A stretch of DNA of 64,000 nucleotides, taken from positions 124,001-188,000 of the forward strand of contig NZ_WHJG01000002.1 of NCBI RefSeq assembly GCF_011682175.1, read 5' to 3'. Shown piece after piece: positions 1 through 7,699 of this stretch (position 1 is its first letter; every line of letters starts with the position of its first letter). A program made the translations under genes and the position numbers. This DNA is from Massilia frigida. Lineage in GTDB: Bacteria > Pseudomonadota > Gammaproteobacteria > Burkholderiales > Burkholderiaceae_D. The notes beneath the pieces are model-generated. The model did not search any database. It saw nothing but the letters and a program-made list of their open reading frames with translations, and was not told the origin of the DNA.

Positions 1-99
1 GAGCGCGCCCCCTGCCAGCAAGGCGATGGCCTCGTCCGGCCAGTAGACGCGCACCCAGCCCTCGGGCGTGGCGCGTTCGTCGTCAAGATACACTTTCAT
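1..99 (-). CDS. Receiver-like domain protein, N-terminal fragment
   Basis: Partial gene running off the left edge. Only the first 33 codons are visible, starting MKVYLDDERATPEGWVRVYW. This start resembles the small family annotated as cyclic-phosphate processing receiver domain proteins, whose first strand carries a YLDDER acidic cluster like a response-regulator pocket. A purine-rich stretch (GGCAGGTG) precedes the ATG. It lies downstream of the chemotaxis cluster on the same strand, separated from the EAL/HDOD gene by a palindrome, so it may be a separate transcript. The family call rests on a very short segment and on memory of the family. Confidence 0.6.
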   Translation of the reverse strand, partial: MKVYLDDERATPEGWVRVYWPDEAIALLAGGAL

Positions 100-157
100 C
101 AACACCTGCCGCCTTCCCCGCGAGAGCATACCCGGTCCGCCAAAAAATGGCAAAAAA

Positions 158-217
158 ACAACCGGGGTCAGACCTCCGATCAGAAAGATTTCTAATCAGA
201 GGTCTGACCCCGGTTGT
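158..217. repeat. REP-like palindrome (GGGGTCAGACCTC family)
   Basis: A 60-bp inverted repeat. The arms ACAACCGGGGTCAGACCTC (158-176) and its exact reverse complement (199-217) give a 19-bp perfect stem; the interior is also partly self-complementary. It fills the gap after the EAL/HDOD stop codon and could end or protect that transcript. The same core (GGGGTCAGA...TCTGACCCC) recurs at 27254-27464, which marks it as a dispersed repeat family rather than a one-off terminator. Confidence 0.85.
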
Positions 218-246
218 GCAACTAAGTCGTGCGGCAAGGCGGATGG

Positions 247-1455
247 TCAGGTGCTGATGTTTTGCGCCCAGGCCAGCGCCGACAGGTGGGCCTTGTTGAC
301 GTCGACCGGCGCAATGTTGATCGACTTGGCCAGCGAGGCCACCAGCTGCGAGTTGAGCTCGCAGGCTTCGGCCAGCGCCAGGTACGGTCCGTACGCGCCG
401 CCACGGGTAAGCAGCGCGCGCACCACTTCGTCCGGCAACTGGATGGTGTCAAGCACTTCTTTCATCGACAGGCCCAGCAGGCGGTCGAGCAGCGAGAACA
501 TGCCGGTCATGAACAGGTTTTCACTCTCGCTGCGCGGCAAGCCTTTGTTGCCGAGCAGCTCGGTCAGGCGCCCGCGCACGACCGCCGTTTCCATCAGGAC
601 CGGCGAGTAGCCACTGGTGCTGGCCGTGGCCAGCAACAGGGTCAGCCAGCGGTACATCGGCGAGTAGCCGAGCATGGTGATGGCCTGGCGCAGCGATTGA
701 ATTTCGCGCCCGACCCCGAAACCGGCCGAGTTGATGAAACGCAGCAGCTTGTACGAGAGCGCCGGATCGCGCTTGAGCACGCTTTCGATCTTGGGGATGT
801 CTTCGTTCTTTTGCACCATCTGCATCAGTTGCAGGATGATGGTCTGGGCCGGGTTCATGCCCTTGACGGGAATGCCGGGACGCGGGGTCAGGTGCAGCTT
901 GCCGACAAAGGCGTCCAGGCCGAGCGCGGCGCAGGCGTCGAAGTCGGACCAGGTGGCGACCGGACGGCCGACCATGCGCACCGACGATTGCTTGGCGGCC
1001 GCGTAGGTGCGCGCCTGGGCCGCCACGTCGGCGCCCGAAAAACGCACTTCGATGTAGGAAGCGCTCATGCCGAGGTTCTTGCCCAGGTGGGCCAGGTCGC
1101 CGTCGCGCACCGAAATGCCGACGCCGCCGGCGCGCAAGCCCTGCACCGCGGCCAGGGTGTCCGGGTCGGCCAGGTCGCTCGCCTTCATGGTCAGCACGGT
1201 GCGCTCGGGCGGCATGGCGAACAGGGCGTCGGTCGAGAGCATGTTCGGGACCGCGTCCAGGAACAGGATCTTGTCTTTCAGCAGCCAGCCATGCTCGTCG
1301 TCATTGACGTTCTCGGCGACGAAGCCGATCAGCGCTTCGAGCTCTTCGTCGGTGACGGGCTGGTCTTCTTGATGCTGCCAGGATAATTCATAACCGATCA
1401 CGCGCTGCTTGGGATCGAGCAGGGGTTCGCGGACGATAAAGTTTGATTCGTGCAT
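247..1455 (-). CDS. EAL (degenerate)/HDOD two-domain signalling protein
   Basis: About 402 aa. The N-terminal half resembles a catalytically degenerate EAL domain: it opens with REPLLDPKQRVIGYEL, where active enzymes have an EAL-type metal site, and no EAL or DDFGTG-type motifs are visible. The C-terminal half (from about residue 200) is an HDOD domain (KIESVLKRDPALSYKLLRFIN, then SLRQAITMLGY), a fold seen in c-di-GMP-linked and chemotaxis-associated regulators. This is the YuxH-like architecture; such proteins are thought to act as protein-binding outputs rather than phosphodiesterases. It is the last gene of the che cluster, about 75 bp after cheZ, with a small hairpin between. I chose the ATG giving MHESNFIVREP because homologous domains start there; an in-frame start 42 nt upstream is possible. 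Confidence 0.85.
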   Translation of the reverse strand: MHESNFIVREPLLDPKQRVIGYELSWQHQEDQPVTDEELEALIGFVAENVNDDEHGWLLKDKILFLDAVPNMLSTDALFAMPPERTVLTMKASDLADPDTLAAVQGLRAGGVGISVRDGDLAHLGKNLGMSASYIEVRFSGADVAAQARTYAAAKQSSVRMVGRPVATWSDFDACAALGLDAFVGKLHLTPRPGIPVKGMNPAQTIILQLMQMVQKNEDIPKIESVLKRDPALSYKLLRFINSAGFGVGREIQSLRQAITMLGYSPMYRWLTLLLATASTSGYSPVLMETAVVRGRLTELLGNKGLPRSESENLFMTGMFSLLDRLLGLSMKEVLDTIQLPDEVVRALLTRGGAYGPYLALAEACELNSQLVASLAKSINIAPVDVNKAHLSALAWAQNIST

Positions 1456-1488
1456 TGTATGGGTCGTTAAGGTGTTGCCGATGCGAAA

Positions 1489-1507
1489 GCGGGGCAATGC
1501 GCCCCGC
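1489..1507 (-). terminator. Intercistronic hairpin after cheZ
   Basis: A 7-bp perfect stem (GCGGGGC / GCCCCGC) with a 5-nt loop lies between the cheZ stop and the EAL/HDOD start. Only three T residues follow on the transcribed strand, so it is more likely an attenuator or mRNA-stabilising hairpin than a strong terminator. A near twin lies at 10293-10307 after the second CheZ-like gene. Confidence 0.45.
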
Positions 1508-1530
1508 CGCTGACTGAAAATCTCAGACGC

Positions 1531-2196
1531 TTAAAAGCCCAGACTGTCCAACAGATCGTCGACCTGGCCCTGGTTCGAGACCACGTCGTGCCGGGTCGGA
1601 TCGATCTGCGGGCCATTGAGCAGTCCATTGTCGTATTCGCGCTTGACCTCGGCCGGCGCGAAATCGACCAGCATTTGCACCAGTTGCTGTTCCAGGTTGC
1701 GGGTAATGGTGGTCACCTTGGTGATCACTTGCCCGGTCAGGTCCTGGAAGTCCTGGGCCATCATGATGTCCATCAGGTAGCCCTTGGTGGCGCTGCTGGC
1801 CGTGCGTGCCTGGGCCATGGCCGCCACGCTGCGCCCGGCCAGCGCGCGCCATTCGGCGTCGCTGGTGGCCGGTGCGTCGAGCAGCGTTTGCCACGAGGCC
1901 GACAGGCCGGCCGCGCCGCTGTCGATCTGGTCCTGCAGCGGCCCGGCCGCTTCGGTCGCGGTGAGCACCTTCTGGGCGGCCTGTTCGGACAGGCGCGCCA
2001 CGTAGTCGAGGCGGTCGCGCGCATCCGGAATGTCGCTGGCGGCTTTTTCGATCAGCTTGTCCAAGCCCAGGCCGCGCAGGCTGTCGTGCAGCGCGCGCGT
2101 CATGTGCCCGATGCGGCTGAGGAACTCGTCGTGCACGCCCGGCTCGTCCGATCCACCGACCGCCTGGCCTGCGCCTCCGGTGAGGTGCTCGCTCAT
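1531..2196 (-). CDS. cheZ: CheY-P phosphatase CheZ
   Basis: About 221 aa, the usual size for CheZ. CheZ dephosphorylates CheY-P and resets the flagellar motor signal. The diagnostic segment AQDFQDLTGQVITKV holds the catalytic Asp and Gln (equivalent to Asp143/Gln147 of the E. coli enzyme) in the long helical hairpin. The C-terminus GQVDDLLDSLGF is the classic CheY-P-binding tail, preceded by a flexible linker. The start lies immediately after the cheY stop: a GTG overlaps the cheY TGA and an ATG follows 2 nt later. I prefer the ATG (MSEHLTGG), but translational coupling to cheY is likely either way. Identity is secure. Confidence 0.93.
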   Translation of the reverse strand: MSEHLTGGAGQAVGGSDEPGVHDEFLSRIGHMTRALHDSLRGLGLDKLIEKAASDIPDARDRLDYVARLSEQAAQKVLTATEAAGPLQDQIDSGAAGLSASWQTLLDAPATSDAEWRALAGRSVAAMAQARTASSATKGYLMDIMMAQDFQDLTGQVITKVTTITRNLEQQLVQMLVDFAPAEVKREYDNGLLNGPQIDPTRHDVVSNQGQVDDLLDSLGF

Positions 2197-2198
2197 GG

Positions 2199-2597
2199 TC
2201 ACGCTCCGCTTTTTTCGAGCTTCTCGAAAATCTTGTTCAGCTTTTCATCCAGGGTGGCAGCCGTGAACGGCTTGACCACGTAGCCATTCGCGCCCGCCTG
2301 GGCGGCGGCAATGATGTTCTCTTTCTTGGCTTCGGCCGTCACCATCAGCACCGGCAGCTTGGCCAGCGCGGGGTCGGCGCGGATGTTCTGCAGCATGGTC
2401 AGGCCATCCATGTTGGGCATGTTCCAGTCCGAGACCACGAAGTCGAAGGTTTCGCTACGCAGCTTGGCCAGCGCCATGACGCCGTCTTCCGCTTCGTCGA
2501 CATTGGCATAACCCAGTTCTTTCAACAGATTACGCACGATGCGGCGCATCGTGGAGAAATCGTCAACAACTAAAAAACGCATCTTTGGATCAGCCAT
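2199..2597 (-). CDS. cheY: Chemotaxis response regulator CheY
   Basis: 132 aa, a single receiver domain that carries the phosphoryl signal from CheA to the flagellar switch protein FliM. Acidic pocket Asp12-Asp13, phosphorylation site Asp57 (FVVSDWNMP), Thr87 (MVTAEA) and Lys109 (YVVKPF) are all present, as in canonical CheY. A GGAG ribosome-binding site sits just before the ATG. It is followed directly by cheZ with overlapping stop and start, and preceded by a 149-bp gap after cheB that may hold an internal promoter, although I could not identify one. Of the two CheY-like proteins in the cluster this is the closest to enteric CheY. Confidence 0.95.
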   Translation of the reverse strand: MADPKMRFLVVDDFSTMRRIVRNLLKELGYANVDEAEDGVMALAKLRSETFDFVVSDWNMPNMDGLTMLQNIRADPALAKLPVLMVTAEAKKENIIAAAQAGANGYVVKPFTAATLDEKLNKIFEKLEKSGA

Positions 2598-2746
2598 TAA
2601 ATTACTCCGTTGATTCTCTTACTTTGGTTATTGACAGACTTCCCCCTACTGGCGAAGCAGACTAAAGGATAGCAGTTTTGTTGCTGTGAAGCGAATAAAC
2701 GAGCAGCAAAAAGACAGTAATTCGGACCAAACCAGACCAAACCGGA

Positions 2747-3811
2747 TCAAACGCGCAACGCGCGGCTGCCATGCGTTGCCAGATAGCCAAGGACCATGCC
2801 CGGCAGCGCGCTCAGGGCCCCCACTTCGTGGGTGCCGCCCATGGCGATCGCTTCGCGCGGCATGCCGAAAACGACGCACGATGCCTCGTCCTGGGCGAAG
2901 TTGTAGGCGCCCGCCGTCTTCATTTCCAGCATGCCGGCGGCGCCGTCCTTGCCCATCCCGGTCAGGATCACCCCGACCGCATTTTTACCGGCCGCCTGCG
3001 CCGCCGAGCGGAACAGCACGTCGACCGAGGGGCGGTGCCGGTTGACCGGTTCGCTCTGCTCGATGCGGGTCACATAGTTGGCGCCCGAGCGCGCCAGCAG
3101 CAGGTGCGAGTGGCCCGGCGCGATGTAGGCGTGGCCGGGCAGCACGCGCTCGTCGCCGGCCGCTTCGCGCACGCTGATCTTGCACAGGGTGTCGAGACGG
3201 CGCGCGAACGAGGTGGTGAACCCTTCCGGCATATGCTGGGCGATCAGGATGCCGGGGCAGTCGGACGGCATCTGCATCAGGAATTCGCGGATCGCTTCGG
3301 TGCCGCCGGTCGAGGCGCCTATGATGATCAGCTTTTCCGACGAGGTGAGCGGATTGCGCAGGGCCGGCAGTGCGCCGACCGCCTTTTCGCCGGTGACGGT
3401 GCGCGGCTTGATGCGCGCCTTGGACGCGGCGCGGATTTTGTCCGAGATCAGTTCCGTGTATTCGCGCATCCCGCTCTGGATCGAGATCTTCGGCTTGGTC
3501 ACGAAATCGACCGCGCCCAGTTCCAGCGCGCGCATCGTGATTTCGGATCCGCGCTCGGTCAGCGAGGACACCATCACCACCGGCATCGGTCGCAGGCGCA
3601 TCAGCTTCTCGAGGAAATCGAGGCCGTCCATCTTGGGCATCTCGACGTCGAGCGTGAGCACGTCCGGGTTGGTCTGCTTGATCAGTTCACGCGCCACCAG
3701 CGGATCGGGCGCCACGCCCACCACTTCCATGTCGGGCTGGCTCGAAATGATCTCGCTCATGACGCTGCGGATCAGCGCCGAATCGTCCACGATCAGTACT
3801 TTGATCTTCAT
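2747..3811 (-). CDS. cheB: Chemoreceptor methylesterase/glutamine deamidase CheB
   Basis: 354 aa. An N-terminal receiver domain (phosphorylation site Asp55 in [13 protein letters not shown]) regulates a C-terminal methylesterase domain with catalytic Ser167 (IIGASTGG), His193 (AQHMPEGFT) and the late Asp in LTGMGKDGA. CheB removes methyl groups from receptors when phosphorylated by CheA, opposing CheR, and gives adaptation. It lies 31 bp after cheD in the same operon. All catalytic residues are intact. Confidence 0.96.
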   Translation of the reverse strand: MKIKVLIVDDSALIRSVMSEIISSQPDMEVVGVAPDPLVARELIKQTNPDVLTLDVEMPKMDGLDFLEKLMRLRPMPVVMVSSLTERGSEITMRALELGAVDFVTKPKISIQSGMREYTELISDKIRAASKARIKPRTVTGEKAVGALPALRNPLTSSEKLIIIGASTGGTEAIREFLMQMPSDCPGILIAQHMPEGFTTSFARRLDTLCKISVREAAGDERVLPGHAYIAPGHSHLLLARSGANYVTRIEQSEPVNRHRPSVDVLFRSAAQAAGKNAVGVILTGMGKDGAAGMLEMKTAGAYNFAQDEASCVVFGMPREAIAMGGTHEVGALSALPGMVLGYLATHGSRALRV

Positions 3812-3842
3812 ATAGGGCTTTCAGGATTGACGGGGCAGTCGG

Positions 3843-4451
3843 CTAGAACAGATCGATCGCGCCGCCCACCGGTTCGACCTTGAGGCGGCTGGCGTAATCG
3901 AGTTCGCGCCGCGCCAGGGTATCGTTATGGGTCTGCATCAGCTTCTTGACCAGGACCTTGCCGGTGCGCGGAAAAAAATACACCTTGCGCGGCCAGATGT
4001 CGTTCAGGTCTTCGGCCACCACGCGCATCTTTTCGGTCTTCAGGAAGTTCATCACAAACGCCGCATTGCGCTCGCCCACGTTGATCGCGGTGAAGCCGCG
4101 CAGCACCGCGCCGCCGCCGAACACTTTGGCTTCCATGTTCTCGCGCCGCGCGCCAGCCTTGAGCAAGTCGTTGATCAGCACTTCCATCGCGTATGTCCCG
4201 TAGCGCATCGAGGCCGAAATCGGGCTGTTCGGGTCACTGCCGCCGTCCGGCAGCATGAAGTGGTTCATGCCGCCCAGGCCCGTGACCTTGTCGCGGATGC
4301 AGGCCGAGACACAGGAACCGAGAACCGTCACGATCAGCATGTCCTTGGGCGTGTAGTAGTACTCGCCCGGCAGGATCTTGGCCGCATCGCAGTCGAAGGT
4401 GCGGTCGTAGTACACGTTGGTTGCGAATTGTTCTTTGATTTCGATAGCCAT
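3843..4451 (-). CDS. cheD: Chemoreceptor glutamine deamidase CheD
   Basis: 202 aa. CheD deamidates specific receptor glutamines and in some bacteria interacts with CheC. The catalytic Cys47 (VTVLGSCVSACI) and His64 (GGMNHFMLP) of the family are present, and the FGGGAVL segment is conserved. It sits between cheR and cheB with about 30-bp gaps. The C-terminal 40 residues (after RRELDYASR) look like a short family-specific extension. No CheC is seen in the window; the CheZ proteins fill the phosphatase role. Confidence 0.95.
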   Translation of the reverse strand: MAIEIKEQFATNVYYDRTFDCDAAKILPGEYYYTPKDMLIVTVLGSCVSACIRDKVTGLGGMNHFMLPDGGSDPNSPISASMRYGTYAMEVLINDLLKAGARRENMEAKVFGGGAVLRGFTAINVGERNAAFVMNFLKTEKMRVVAEDLNDIWPRKVYFFPRTGKVLVKKLMQTHNDTLARRELDYASRLKVEPVGGAIDLF

Positions 4452-4480
4452 GTTCAGTTCTCAGTTCACTGCGGGTCGCA

Positions 4481-5323
4481 TCAGCTCCGGCGACCATCGA
4501 GTTCGTACACGGTTTTGCCACGCAGTTTGAGCGACTCCGACACGTACAGGAAATTCTCGGAGTGGCCGGCAAACAGCAGTGCATCGGGCTTCATCAGCGG
4601 CACGAAGCGCGAGAGAATCTTGCGCTGGGTCGCCTTGTCGAAATAGATCATCACATTGCGGCAGAAAATGACGTCGAACGGGCCTTTCACGGGCCAGCCG
4701 TCGCCCAGCAGGTTGAGCTGCTTGAAGGTGACCAGCTGGCGCAGTTCGGGACGCACGCGCACCATGCCTTCCTGGTCGCCCTTGCCGCGCAAGAAAAAGC
4801 GCCGCGCGCGTTCCGGTTCGAGCTTTTCGATGCGGTCGATCCCGTACACGCCGTTGGCGCCCGTGGCCAGCACATTGGTGTCGATGTCGGTGGCGATGAT
4901 CTGCACCGGCGGGGTGAGCGTGTTGAACGCTTCGCACACGGTCATGGCGATCGAATACGGTTCCTCGCCGGTGGACGCGGCCGAGCACCAGATCTGGATC
5001 GGATGGTCGCGCAGCTTTTTCACATGCTCGGCCAGCAGCGGAAAGTGGTGCGACTCGCGGAAGAACGAGGTCAGGTTGGTGGTGAGTGCGTTGGTGAACG
5101 ATTCCCACTCCTCGCCCAGGCGCCCCGCTTCCAGGTCGTCCAGATAGCGCCCGAACGAGACGATGCCGGTGGCGCGCAGGCGCCGCGCCAGGCGGCTGTA
5201 GACCATTTCCTGCTTGCTGTCGGCCAGCGAAATGCCGGCGCGCTGGTAAATCAGTGCGCGCACGCGCTCAAAATCACTTTTGGTGAAGTCGAATTCCTTG
5301 ACGGTTTCCATTTTCGTTTGCAT
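4481..5323 (-). CDS. cheR: Chemoreceptor methyltransferase CheR
   Basis: About 280 aa. It transfers methyl groups from SAM to receptor glutamates. An N-terminal helical domain (to about residue 85) is followed by a Rossmann SAM-binding domain with IQIWCSAASTGEEPYSIAM as motif I, and the beta-subdomain that docks on receptor tails. An ATG and an overlapping upstream GTG are both possible starts; I use the ATG giving MQTKMETVKEF. The preceding receptor ends in WEEF, a plausible tether for this enzyme. Confidence 0.95.
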   Translation of the reverse strand: MQTKMETVKEFDFTKSDFERVRALIYQRAGISLADSKQEMVYSRLARRLRATGIVSFGRYLDDLEAGRLGEEWESFTNALTTNLTSFFRESHHFPLLAEHVKKLRDHPIQIWCSAASTGEEPYSIAMTVCEAFNTLTPPVQIIATDIDTNVLATGANGVYGIDRIEKLEPERARRFFLRGKGDQEGMVRVRPELRQLVTFKQLNLLGDGWPVKGPFDVIFCRNVMIYFDKATQRKILSRFVPLMKPDALLFAGHSENFLYVSESLKLRGKTVYELDGRRS

Positions 5324-5383
5324 CACCTTGCTTCACCCTGTTTCCATTTGTATGCGCGTCGGGCCGGACGGCCCGCTGGCAGC

Positions 5384-7081
5384 TTAAAACTCTTCCCAGT
5401 CGTCTCCCGGTGCCGCCGCGGCCAGCTTGCGCGGCTTGGCCGCCGGCTTGGCCACGGTGGCCACCGCGCGCGTCGGAGCGCGCTGCGCCACCGGAGCGGC
5501 GCGCAGCGGCGCATGCACGGCTACCTTGCGCTCGTCGCCATTGAGCTTGAAGATGCTCACCGCGGCGGCCAGCAACTGGGCCTGCTCCTGCATGCTCTCG
5601 GCCGCCGCCGCGGCTTGCTCGACCAGGGCCGCGTTCTGCTGCGTCATTTCATCCATCTGGGTGATGGCCTGGTTGACTTCTTCGATGCCGTTGCTCTGTT
5701 CCTGGGTGGCCGCCGTGATCTCGCCCATGATGTCGGCCACCTGCTTGATCGACGTCACGATCAGGTCCATGGTCTGGCCGGCTTCATCGACCAGCTTGCT
5801 GCCAGCATCGACCTTGTCGACCGAGTCGCCGATCAGCGATTTGATTTCCTTGGCCGCGCCGGCCGAGCGCTGCGCCAGGTTGCGCACTTCCGAAGCCACC
5901 ACCGCGAAGCCGCGACCCTGTTCGCCGGCGCGCGCCGCTTCCACCGCGGCGTTCAGCGCCAGGATGTTGGTCTGGAAGGCGATGCCGTCGATGACGCCGA
6001 TGATGTCGACGATCTTGCGCGAGCTTTCCTTGATCGAGCCCATGGTATCAACAACCTGCGATACCACGGCGCCCCCCTTGACCGCCACCGACGACGCCGA
6101 CACGGCCAGCTGGTTGGCCTGGCGCGCGTTGTCGGCATTTTGCTTGACGGTGCTGGTCAGTTCTTCCATCGAGCTGGCGGTTTCTTCGAGCGAACTGGCT
6201 TGCGATTCGGTGCGCGAGGACAGGTCGGCATTGCCCGAGGCGATTTCCTGCGAGGCCACCGTGATCATGTCGGTCCCGGAGCGCACGTCGCCCACGGTCT
6301 TCGACAGGCTGTCGTTCATGTCCTTGAGCGCCTGCAGCAGTTCGCTCGTTTCATCCTTGCCCTCGACCCGGATTTCCGAGGTCAGCTCGCCCGCGGCGAC
6401 CTTCTTGGCCACCCGTACGGCGCCCAGCAGGGGCGAAGTGATCGAACGCGTGATGACCAGCGCGCACACCACGCCCAGCGCCACGGCCAGGGCGCACACC
6501 ACGAACATGATCATGCCCACGCGCTGGTCGGCTTCCACCGATTTCTTGAGGAAGTCGTCCGCTTCGAGCTGCTGCTTGTCGACCAGCTTGTTGAGGAGAT
6601 CGAGCGTCTTCTGGTTCAGCGGATCGATACGCTGGGCGATCACCTTGGCCGCGCCTTCGCTGTTAAAGGCCAGCACCTGGCCGATGGCTTCCTTGAAGGC
6701 GACGTCGACTTCCTTGTCAAGCGCGGCGATGTCGGACAGCATTTTGGTTTCGGCTTCGTCCAGGCCCGTGGCCTGCAGCCTGGTACGCGCCTCTTCATAG
6801 CGCTTGCTCTGCGTCTTGACCTTGTCCTGCTCTTTCTGCATCAGCGCGACGTCGGCCTGCAGGCCGATATTGCGCATGGCGATGCCGGTTTCCAGCATCG
6901 CGCCCTTCATGCCTGCGGCATGCAGGTTCTGGGCGCTGGAACTGGCCAGGCCCGTCATCAGGCTGTTCTTGTTGCGCGAATTGAGAAAACTCGCCGTCAA
7001 TGCCATCGCCACCAGAATCAGCAGAATGCTGCCGAAACCGAACGCCAGACGCGTACCAATTTTAAAATCGCGCAGATTCAT
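5384..7081 (-). CDS. Methyl-accepting chemotaxis protein
   Basis: 565 aa inner-membrane chemoreceptor. TM1 lies at about residues 12-33 and TM2 at 189-210, enclosing a periplasmic helical sensor of about 155 residues that looks like a four-helix-bundle (4HB_MCP) domain. A HAMP domain (about 211-265) and a signalling domain follow, with the highly conserved hairpin tip IAFQTNILALNAAVEAARAG and the EVRNLAQRSA segment that bind CheW and CheA. A flexible Ala/Pro/Lys-rich linker leads to the C-terminal DDWEEF, a CheR/CheB-docking pentapeptide variant. Within the operon it lies between cheW and cheR, so it is probably the founding receptor of this array. Its ligand cannot be deduced. Confidence 0.93.
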   Translation of the reverse strand: MNLRDFKIGTRLAFGFGSILLILVAMALTASFLNSRNKNSLMTGLASSSAQNLHAAGMKGAMLETGIAMRNIGLQADVALMQKEQDKVKTQSKRYEEARTRLQATGLDEAETKMLSDIAALDKEVDVAFKEAIGQVLAFNSEGAAKVIAQRIDPLNQKTLDLLNKLVDKQQLEADDFLKKSVEADQRVGMIMFVVCALAVALGVVCALVITRSITSPLLGAVRVAKKVAAGELTSEIRVEGKDETSELLQALKDMNDSLSKTVGDVRSGTDMITVASQEIASGNADLSSRTESQASSLEETASSMEELTSTVKQNADNARQANQLAVSASSVAVKGGAVVSQVVDTMGSIKESSRKIVDIIGVIDGIAFQTNILALNAAVEAARAGEQGRGFAVVASEVRNLAQRSAGAAKEIKSLIGDSVDKVDAGSKLVDEAGQTMDLIVTSIKQVADIMGEITAATQEQSNGIEEVNQAITQMDEMTQQNAALVEQAAAAAESMQEQAQLLAAAVSIFKLNGDERKVAVHAPLRAAPVAQRAPTRAVATVAKPAAKPRKLAAAAPGDDWEEF

Positions 7082-7169
7082 CGTTCTCTCCTCGATACTT
7101 CATATGATGTGGCGTGGGGCTTCTGTCGAGCTCCTCGCACCGGCGTCGCGCTTGCTGATCCGGCGCGTC

Positions 7170-7670
7170 TCAGGCGGCCAGTTTTTCGATCAGGCCCATT
7201 TCGCTGGACGACATCAGCTTGTCGATGTCGATCAGGATCAGCATGCGCTCGTCGACCGTGCCCAGGCCGACCAGGTAGTCGGAACCGAAGGCGGTGCCCA
7301 TTTCCGGGGCCGGCTTGATCTGCTCGGGCGTGAGGGTGGTCACGTCGGAGACGCTGTCGACCACCACGCCCATGATGCGCCCGCCGATGTTGAGGATGAT
7401 GACCACCGTGAACTGGTCGTACACCGGGGTGCCGAGGTTGAACTTGATGCGCATGTCCACCACCGGAATGATGATGCCGCGCAGGTTGATCACGCCCTTG
7501 ATGAACTCCGGCGCGTTGGCGATGCGGGTCACCACTTCGTAGCCGCGGATTTCCTGCACTTTCAGGATGTCGATCCCGTATTCTTCGGAACCGAGCGTGA
7601 AAGCCAGGAATTCGCTTCCGGCGCCATCCTTGACGTCGCCATTCTTGGAGGAGCTTGAGGTCGTTGACAT
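7170..7670 (-). CDS. cheW: Chemotaxis adaptor CheW
   Basis: 166 aa, one CheW-like SH3 pair that couples receptors to CheA. Family hallmarks are [42 protein letters not shown] and the C-terminal [21 protein letters not shown]. It starts from an ATG behind a GGGAT site and lies 30 bp after cheA and about 90 bp before the receptor gene, on the same strand. A second, more divergent CheW is at 50270-50782. Confidence 0.95.
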   Translation of the reverse strand: MSTTSSSSKNGDVKDGAGSEFLAFTLGSEEYGIDILKVQEIRGYEVVTRIANAPEFIKGVINLRGIIIPVVDMRIKFNLGTPVYDQFTVVIILNIGGRIMGVVVDSVSDVTTLTPEQIKPAPEMGTAFGSDYLVGLGTVDERMLILIDIDKLMSSSEMGLIEKLAA

Positions 7671-7699
7671 GGTAAATCCCTATCTGGTTGCTGTATTGG

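Noticed and set aside
4562-7318. A 918-codon open frame on the plus strand across cheR and the chemoreceptor
   Set aside because: It is antisense to two firmly identified genes, is rich in His/Arg/Gly as expected for a GC-rich shadow frame, and shows no domain or ribosome-binding site.
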